From the NCBI GenBank assembly GCA_020284085.1, contig JACEVL010000150.1, forward strand, positions 272,501 through 336,500: a DNA stretch of 64,000 nt, written 5' to 3'. A program made the translations under genes and the position numbers. Position 1 is the stretch's first letter; every line of letters starts with the position of its first letter. Positions 56,463 to 64,000 of this stretch are shown piece by piece. This DNA is from Aporrectodea caliginosa (Eukaryota; Annelida; Clitellata; Crassiclitellata; Lumbricidae). The notes beneath the pieces are model-generated. The model searched no databases. It was given only the letters and a program-made list of their open reading frames with translations, and was not told the DNA's origin.

Positions 56463-56683
56463 CTTCACTTCTGGTTTCTCTGATTACGGCTTGGCTTCTA
56501 CAATGCTTTATGACTTTGATTAAGACCTCACTTCCAGACCATCGATTGATGCTCTGTGCATTCTGATAACGAACTACATAATCATCAAAGATTAGATTAT
56601 ATACGCTACGCAGTACGCAGAGGGTATCATATTTGCAACACGATTATCATGATAGTGCCTTAAAAGGCACCTGTAGAGAACAC
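56463..56683. other. unassigned spacer
   Basis: Contains the short hairpin GTGCCTTAAAAGGCAC near 56655. Nothing else recognised. Confidence 0.4.
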
Positions 56684-56765
56684 TAATCGTAATCGTAACT
56701 CCAAATTTCTAAACTGCCGCTTAAAAGCTGAGCGCAGGGCATCAGCTTTATCACGAGAGCACACG
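56684..56765 (-). repeat. solo 3' module of the CR1-like LINE family (inverted)
   Basis: The minus strand has CTCTCGTGATAAAGCTGATG, CCCTGCGCTCAGCTTTTAAG and AGTTACGATTACGATTAG. Confidence 0.7.
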
Positions 56766-57032
56766 TGCAGTGCTTTGCGGTGTACTGAAATGGCGCTCTA
56801 TCAGCCTATTGAGCCTAACTGTCTTCATACAGACATACATACATACACACATACATGCTTGCATATGTTCGTTCGTACGTGCGTACATATGTACATGCAA
56901 GCACATAGGTATGTAGACCTAAATTCACTGTTTTTTTACATAACTCATTCACAGGAAAATAGATAATCGGTTGAAAACATTTCTCTCCGCCTCATAACCG
57001 GTGACCCAGAGTTAGAAAGGGTCAGCGCCCGC

Positions 57033-57148
57033 AATGTCATCATCGTCGTCGTCGTCATCATTATCATCATCATCATCATCATCATCATCATCGTCGTCGT
57101 CGTCGTCGTCGTCATCATCATCATCATCATCGTCGTCATCATCATCAA

Positions 57149-57183
<35 letters not shown>

Positions 57184-57201
57184 CCACCACCACCATCATC
57201 A
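57033..57201 (+). repeat. (TCA/TCG)n microsatellite
   Basis: TCATCA and TCGTCG blocks with CACCAC at the end. Ser- and Asp-rich frames are artefacts. Confidence 0.96.
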
Positions 57202-57773
57202 TACCTCAGAAACATCGAAATGCCTGCAGAACCGCCACATGCACTGACCTGCTCAGCTGTTGCTAAGTCCGGTTTCGCGAGATGCCGTCAACTATGCATT
57301 TGGCTTTTAGACGCCGTCCATTTATTTCCAAGCGTACGCAGTGTAAGTAATAGCGCTCGGTTATTACGAGGCCCTCGTAGTTGAGCGAGGTTAGCCACAG
57401 CAGCAGCGAGCTATCGGCCTAACAGCCACCCGCCGACGCTCAGCCTCGATACACCTATAGGCCGCCCGTCGAAGCCCGACTGTAATAAATATCTATTTTC
57501 TACTAGATTTGCTTCGTCCTCCACATGTGAAGTTATGCGTCGTATGGATCGTGTATTTACCTTTAGCGCAACGTATGTCTTTATGGGCCGACTTATACGA
57601 CTTTTATTACCAGCCTACTGTGGTAGATCCGCGCTGCAATGGGGCAGGCTTTGAAATTCAGCACAAAACAGAACAGCCTGTTGTGCATGACTGACTGACT
57701 ATTATATAGAGTCTTACAGTAGTAGTAGTAGTTTCAGTTAGCGACACTGTGTTATAATCATAACAAAAAGATT
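57202..57773. other. unassigned intergenic DNA, locally GC-rich
   Basis: 57200-57480 is less AT-rich than its surroundings, but no exon, splice pair or domain is readable. Confidence 0.45.
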
Positions 57774-57815
57774 ATTAGCGTTAACCTCCTCCTTCATCCA
57801 GGCTTGGGACTGGCA
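57774..57815 (-). repeat. conserved dispersed block (TGCCAGTCCCAAGC...)
   Basis: The minus strand has TGCCAGTCCCAAGCCTGGAT, GAAGGAGGAGG and ACGCTAAT. It is nearly the same as 62209-62250 on the plus strand (about 36 of 42). Confidence 0.7.
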
Positions 57816-57903
57816 CTGCCTAGACTAGGGCACGGACGTGTAATGGCGGAGTTAGAGTCTTACAAATATATAGCCTTTCTTATTTGTATAAGAAAGGTCA
57901 TTG

Positions 57904-57906
<3 letters not shown>

Positions 57907-57943
<37 letters not shown>
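57907..57943 (+). repeat. (TA)n microsatellite
   Basis: About 18 TA units. Confidence 0.97.
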
Positions 57944-57945
<2 letters not shown>

Positions 57946-58757
57946 CCTATGTAAAAGCATAGTAGCATACATCCCATATATTGCCCAGTAGGAATTTTTT
58001 GAGCGGTCTATCTTCTGCTCATAGATCTTGTTGCCTTATATGAACCGAGATCACGAACAGGGTGGGAGTTGGGCAATGGGCATTGAAGCGGGCTATATTC
58101 TATCGCCTTATGGCCCTCGTCTGAAAGGGCGTTCAAGGTCAGCGATCAAGCAATCGCCTAGAACAGGTGGTTTGGGGATGAAAGATGGACACTTTGGAGA
58201 AGTAAGGAAGTAGACTATGGAAGATGGATGGATGGATGGACATACGAACGAAAGGACTAATCTGTAAGGCCAAACAGGCTGTGGTCATATTGTTTGACCA
58301 TCCGAAGTCTTTCATTGTAGAATGCCCCTATAATCGACCATGTGAATCTGTAGTTTCCTGTTCACATCTTTAAAGGCAGAAGTCCACGGCTGAGCGCCAA
58401 CGGTGACCGTGACTGAGAGCATGATGGAGAAGAAACAACGTCAGCCATGCGTAACTGACTGACCACACACGAGTGCGTCCGATCAAATTTACGCATTGCT
58501 TACTTTTCATGTAAAATTATAAATAATTCGAAATTTTCTCTTAATCGCAATCTGACCATTGTAGGATTGCTTACTCATTTATGTAGTCTCAGGCCTTCTT
58601 ATAATAGCCTATTTTAATTATGTGGCGTGGGGAGCAACACAATGTGTACTTTGCCTGATGCGTCATCGAAGCTGGCCCTGCCTGTATTTCAATTTTGATT
58701 TCATTGAGCATTCAATATTCGTAATTCAACCCAAACAAGGCAACTTGGGGACACAGG
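57944..58757. other. unassigned intergenic DNA
   Basis: A short GATG run at 58223-58240. No gene recognised. Confidence 0.5.
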
Positions 58758-58898
58758 TATAAATTATTTAACAAACCGAAAGGAACATTAGGGCATAAAT
58801 TCTTCAGTGCAAGGGTTGTGGACTTGTGGAATGGATTGGATGATCGTACGGTCTCAGTGGACACTATCAAGAGGAAGCTAAGAGACATAGGCTATTAA
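58758..58898 (+). pseudogene. LINE ORF2 C-terminal fragment
   Basis: 46 codons ending in TAA read YKLFNKPKGTLGHKFFSARV, VDLWNGLDD, TVSVDTIKRKLRDIGY. The pattern F-ARVV-LWN-L, SVDTFK-KL is the familiar tail of LINE reverse-transcriptase proteins. A 3' UTR segment at 58939-58975 recurs inverted at 46225-46268. 5' truncated. Confidence 0.7.
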
Positions 58899-59826
58899 GC
58901 ATTACAAGTTAACTTGCAGTGTTCTTACACAGACTGCTCTTCTTCTGAACCACTTTAAACCCTTGTTATGTTATGTTAGTGCATGTTTCTATCTGTGGTT
59001 CTCTCGAAACTCGAGCCGCCTCACCTGACTGTTTCCTGTTTTTCAGCAACTGCTTAAACCGTTGCATCGCTTCGTAGAGTGCGTTTCATAAGCAGCCATA
59101 AGTCTATCTGGTGTGTTATAGAAAGCCGCAAATCCGCTATCCACCATCATAATTAAATATTCGTAAAATATTTTGAAGTCAAACCTTGATTTTGAGACAC
59201 CTGCTTCTTCTCTGCGTCACTGCTTCAGAGCGCAAGGCACACCTTTCGACATCGACGATGTATAATCTGGGACTATTCCGTAATAATAGTCCCAGGTATA
59301 ATCGACTGTTGTCCTAACTTAGAATAAATTTAAGTAAGCTATAGGCCTACGGACTGGTCGCACGTCGAGGCGATATATCATGCAAATAGGCCTAATAGGC
59401 GAGCAATTTCAACGGAAAGTCAAATATCACCGTCTGATTGATCAGAACGTACGACAGAAAGAGGTTTAAAAATAAGGCAGTCAACAGATAAGTCAAACGT
59501 TGAACTTTATTAAAAGCAAAACAGTCGTAAATTATGGTAAATACGACTATGTGAAAGACGCCATCTGTGCGCTGGTCTGTTGCGAAAGGTGATGTTAGTA
59601 TAGGACAATCGCATCGGGTGTCGTAAGATTTTTAGTCAAGGTCATTCAGGTTTTGGTTAAGTTTTTGAATCTCCAGCGTTGCCCATCCACCATAGCGTGT
59701 CCTCTGCACTGCTTGGTCTGTCTGATTTCGGATTCATCATTGAGTAAACGCCCTTCTAAATACAGGTATGCCATTGATTCATTAACTCTGCCTTGCTATG
59801 GTCAAACATCATTACCTTTAGAGCAT
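58899..59826. other. unassigned intergenic DNA
   Basis: The LINE 3' UTR continues to about 58980. A short inverted repeat GGGACTATT-CG-AATAATAGTCCC lies at 59270-59294. No gene. Confidence 0.5.
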
Positions 59827-59939
59827 TTACGAGGCTCTTATCAGAGACCCAATATAAATATTTATTTGGTACGACAAAATAGGCCCATGTAAATGCGTAT
59901 TTAAATAATTACATTGGGTCTCTTATAAGAACCTCGTAA
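59827..59939. mobile_element. 113-bp hairpin MITE-like unit
   Basis: TTACGAGGCTCTTATCAGAG plus ACCCAAT (59827-59853) pairs with 59913-59939 at about 25 of 27 positions, enclosing a 59-bp AT-rich loop. No clear target duplication. A solo hairpin of this shape is typical of very short MITEs. Confidence 0.6.
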
Positions 59940-60074
59940 GATAAAGCAAACTATTGTATGACTATATTACATCCAGTTACATTAAGGCTTCCTGTATAGT
60001 AGGCTACATTAGTACTATTTACTAACTTTTTCGCTACTATTTGATAACTTTGTATAGGCTAACTTTGTATGTAG

Positions 60075-60142
60075 GCTACAGCGCCGTGCGTTTGCCAGCG
60101 TTTAATAAAGAACACACTTACTTACTTACTTACTTACTTACT
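60075..60142 (+). repeat. retroelement 3' end, (ACTT)n tail
   Basis: GCGCCGTGCGTTTGCCAGCG, TTTAATAAAGAACAC, then about seven ACTT units. Sister of 34811-34885 and 4170-4375. Confidence 0.65.
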
Positions 60143-61420
60143 AGTAACATACTGAGTTCTGTAAAGTGCAAGTTGTGCAGTGCAACCTAAATTAAGAAAA
60201 TAATTTTTAAATGATTATTATAAAATGCTTATAGAATGCTAGTTAACGGCAGGCCTGCCGCCTACTAGCTCAATGACTGTTTTACTATTCAGCCTATAAT
60301 TTCATTAGAAAAACCATATAGCTTATCATGTAGCCTACTTTTAGAAGTTTGTGCTCAGATACCCGCACTTTGGTAATTGGCTTTGCATTGGAGTTATGTG
60401 TTAGGGCCCCCGGATGTTTTAACCTTGGCCTTAGGGCCTCCGAAAGTCTTGCTCCGGCCATGGTAAACCGTATGGCCTACACTTAGGCCTACATTTAGGC
60501 CTACATTTACCTCCTGCTGACTATGCACGTGTCGAATTAACAGCTCAGTGAGATTCAGTAATAATAGTAGACTATTACCCTAACAGGTGAGATGTCCGTA
60601 AAGTGTGCGCTAATTGCGTGTCCAAGTTCGTCATAAAATATCTGAAAAAGATTTTATTTGCGATCATACCAATCATACATTGTTATTTTTGGATGACGTC
60701 TTGCTTTAATTGTCGCATGTCTTCAATTTTCTGGTGTTTCCTTTATGTCTTTCTGAGTAAGTGGACTACATAATGCATCCGATGCGTTGGGCCTGTTTAC
60801 CTAACTGCACGAGTTAGAAGGGTTTCAGACTTCAGCGAAGGTCAAGCAAGAGGTCAAGCAGAAAGGACGTGCGTCAAAACACACGTCGATTATTATTGCC
60901 CTGTTTACGATTTCATTATAATGTAAACCGCCGTAAATCTCATTAAGAGGAACTTTAAGGTTATTCATGGTTTGCCCTTTGAAATGAATCAAGGAAACTG
61001 TTTCTTGTCCTGATATTTTTAATGATTCCTGGGTAGGTCATCCGTGTAAAGTGTTTACTGTAGTGGATCGCTGGCGTTTATTGCGATCCTTTGTCGTTCC
61101 CGGTCGTAAGTTACGTTTATGGCTACAGGACAGTCCAACACAACCGAGTAGGCCTAGGCCTAGGCTACAAATATTTCTAAAACGTAATCGAATACTGGAT
61201 TTTTTAAGAGCAAGGTTTATTAGTGGGCTATACGTCATGGCTAGCAGGTAAATCGATCCGGTTGTTCTTTGTTTGGCTCGATGCATCTCGAATCGATCTT
61301 CGTGGACTTCCCGGATCAAACCAGATCGATCACGTGTCGATCATATATATACGACCGAGGTTATTGTTGACGAGGCGTCCCCCCCCCACGCAACAAGCAA
61401 GACCACGAAGTCAACCGTGT
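60143..61420. other. unassigned intergenic DNA
   Basis: TAGGCCTA words are dense here (for example TAGGCCTAGGCCTAGGCTAC at 61150). No gene recognised. Confidence 0.5.
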
Positions 61421-61492
61421 GGTTGTCTGTCTGTCTGTCCAACTCTGCTTGCGTCTTTCTGTCTGTCTGTGTGTCTCTGTCTGTGTCTGTCA
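61421..61492 (+). repeat. (CTGT)n/(CTCTGT)n short repeats
   Basis: Short imperfect CTGTCTGTCTG runs around a non-repetitive gap. Confidence 0.85.
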
Positions 61493-61739
61493 CCAACAAA
61501 GTGACTTACCGGTATTCCAGAAGGTACGCTTACGATTTTATTGAAGTCAAAGGTGAATTTAAACTGCAGTTATAATTGCGTGCTACCTGTGGTTCTTCGC
61601 ATTGAGCGTTTAGGCGTATATAATATGGGCGTGTTTATTAACTACGGATTTATGTATGTATGTAGGCCTACAGGTCTTAGTATTTGTATAGCACCTTTTC
61701 ATAACATAGCCTATATAGTTAGTAGTTACATACCCATAT

Positions 61740-61749
61740 TGTGTGTGTG

Positions 61750-61817
<68 letters not shown>

Positions 61818-61823
61818 GGTGTA
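61740..61823 (+). repeat. (GT)n microsatellite
   Basis: About 33 GT units followed by GGGTGGGTGGGTG. Confidence 0.97.
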
Positions 61824-61830
61824 TGTGTAT

Positions 61831-64000
61831 TTATAGCATCACGCATGAGTAATGAATAAGTATGTAGGCCACAATGAGCTTTCCGTTTTGGATAGCATGT
61901 GGTCAAACCCAGTGCTTATGTATATACACTCGGCATTGCAGCACAGCCCTGTGAGGAGACCGTTATATCTTCTTATTGCCTGACTTGTAACAAGAACATA
62001 CTCTTACAGCCCTGCTATGCCAACAAAATGGAAATGAGGTGACAACAGCAGTTTTAGAGTTTGTTAACTTAAAAAAGTTTGCCAAGTTCACTACCGAGTA
62101 CCGACATGACGACATCTAGCCTACTAGGCTATCTGTGAGAAATTTTATTATGCTTTGTTATAATTTAACATTTTAAACATAAATCCGCCACTGTTCGCTT
62201 TCTGACAGTGCCAGTCCCAAGCTTCGATAAAGGAGGAGGGCGACGCTAATGGTCTGTTACCACACAGCTAGTCGTTAAACAGAAAAACCACCACCACATT
62301 TTAAACAATTTAGAAAATGACTAGATTATAAGACTGAGAGAGATTTCAGATTAAAAATTCATATTAACTTACCAAGACATAAAAAATTCTTTTATAGTGT
62401 AATCAGCATTGTAGAAAGCAGACGAATAAAAGAAAATATATATAAATAAGCCGTGCGGACAGTGTGTGGCGTGCGCCATGCTTTTAAAATTATTGATTTA
62501 TTTCAGTCTAACTTCTCAAGGGTTCTGCACAGACTAAGCTTAGTACCAAATAATTATATTTACTAAAAAACGTAAGTTTAAAGATGTGTTATTGATCTAA
62601 CTTTTCAGAATTGTTGGAACTTATTATAGTGTTGAGTAATATTATCGTATTGTTATTACATGGTCGTGATGTAGTTTTGTTTTTGGGTCGCCGCGGGGCC
62701 CGTTGCTGCTCGGGGCCCTCTTAAAAACAAAAACCAAAAAACCAAAAAACCATAAAAAACCAAAAAACCAAAAAACCACGTGCCTCAGTTTTGTTTTTGG
62801 GTAGGCACGTGCCTAGGCCTTAAAACGGCACTGGCCACCACACTTTGTGTCTGCTGTTTCAAAATAATTTTCAAGAGCCAAGCAGTGACATTACTCACAA
62901 ATCACATTTCAACATTTATTAAATAGTCAAAACTGATCACGTCACAGTCCAATATTACTCAAATTCTAAAGCATAGCACAGATTTTTTACTACAAACATA
63001 CTGACAAAGAGAAACAGACAGTTTGAAAAACACTTCAGCACATGCGATAATTATTCATGCGTGTAGAATCAACCGTGCCAATTACTGTCTGTCCTACGAT
63101 CCATTCATCAAATAAATATTTTCTAATGTATTCAACATCTAATAACATCGTTCTCTGTGTGATCCTGATGGACCAATCCTATGACAACTGTCAACACAAC
63201 CTGTTAATCACTTAACGGCATCACAAAGCTTAATTCAACAGCTGTCATATGGGCATTTCGAAATTACATTCATCATTTACTAGGCAGTGCTAATCAAAAC
63301 AATGCAGTTTACTGTCCATTCGCCAGATGTCTCCACTTGCCTAACTATTCATAGCAACAAAGTAGACGACGATACACGAAACAGTTCACAGAAAATCACA
63401 TCAGACGAAATAGAATCAGATCTACATGGCAACGAATTAAAACACAAACAGCGAACGAGTTTCCTATTGACCACCGTAGGAATTTACATGCACAGCTATC
63501 ACGTCAACAACATATTTACAGAAAAAAACTGCACGGAAAATTTGTCACAGATTCTCACAAGAAACAAAACAGTTGCAGAACAACTGATCTACTGATCCAT
63601 TAATCTAAACATTGAAGGACAATCATGCTTCCGAAAACCAATTAATTGGCTGTGGCCGATTGGCGAAATACTCTTAGATGATGAAGATGGTGGCTTTGTC
63701 AACTAGATTTCTGAATTTAGCATTCACAGAATTTCCACTCACTAACTTTAATGACGAGAGTCTCTAATGAATGGGAAACCAATGTAGTTCGTCCTAAGTG
63801 TTAACTCTTTAACGAAGAGCGTGTACTAAAATGTATGGGAAACCATAAGCGGCTCATCGTTAAAGGGTTAAGCCAAATCAACATTAAATTGAATTTTACA
63901 TGCAAATACAACACAACTTAAATATGCAATGCATGCATATATCATGATAAACATATACACAAGTATGTATATGTATCATACTATAGATGGGCAGGTTTCA
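61831..64000. other. unassigned intergenic DNA to the window end
   Basis: Contains the conserved block at 62209-62250 (sister of 57774-57815) and an (AAAAACC)n-type run at 62727-62777. It also has a pair of similar segments ending TTAACTCTTTAACGAAGAG/GTTAAAGGGTTAA near 63800-63870. The open frame at 63287-63595 (102 codons) has no domain or splice context and I do not call it a gene. Confidence 0.45.

Noticed and set aside
63287..63595. 102-codon frame near the right end
   Set aside because: No recognisable domain or start context; kept only as a note in case transcripts support it.

Overview
The window reads as nuclear DNA of a metazoan, most likely a marine invertebrate. The evidence is spliced genes (SLC16-type transporter, fibrinogen-related lectin, PAN/Apple exon), Tc1/mariner, hAT-like and piggyBac-like DNA elements, CR1-like LINE debris, tRNA-derived SINEs and very abundant microsatellites. 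The palindrome TAGGCCTA recurs throughout an otherwise AT-rich background. I think an echinoderm or another deuterostome is plausible, but the sequence does not prove it. There are no bacterial operons, CRISPR arrays or intact tRNA/rRNA genes.

Layout. 1-8 kb is intergenic and built of DNA-transposon derivatives: a snapback Tc1-like element at 3040-3978, MITE-like elements, and a 324-bp CTA microsatellite. 8.7-15.4 kb on the minus strand holds a fibrinogen-related gene. It has an FN2-like exon (15188-15343) and a fibrinogen C-terminal exon (9991-10607) with matching splice phase. A truncated copy of the last exon lies at 8756-9037. The intron contains a decayed CR1-like LINE and an apparently intact DD37D Tc1/mariner element with perfect 107-bp inverted repeats (13030-14591). 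16.2-18.4 kb is a composite of trinucleotide arrays with LINE fragments trapped inside. A PAN-like exon lies on the plus strand at 19081-19512, divergent from the lectin gene.

21.45-30.23 kb is an 8.8-kb near-perfect palindrome with a 28-bp centre. Each arm has an outer array of 120-bp repeats (2 x 60), about 0.95 kb of non-repetitive DNA, and a long inner array of roughly 150-bp units built from five ~30-bp subunits. This is foldback-element architecture and is the most striking object here. About 1.1 kb beyond it, an SLC16 (monocarboxylate-transporter-like) gene runs on the minus strand. Three exons (42190-41899, 32924-32781, 32075-31323) join in phase 1, but the exons for the last membrane helices are not visible in the window.

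42-64 kb has no gene I can recognise. It holds microsatellites, a second DD37D element with a frameshifted transposase (46782-48319), LINE 3' ends, SINEs, and a neat nested insertion at 55.7-56.5 kb: a hAT-like MITE with 8-bp target duplication inside a SINE with its own 11-bp duplication. The genes do not form an operon or pathway. The fibrinogen/FN2 and PAN exons suggest secreted recognition proteins, and the SLC16 gene a membrane carrier.
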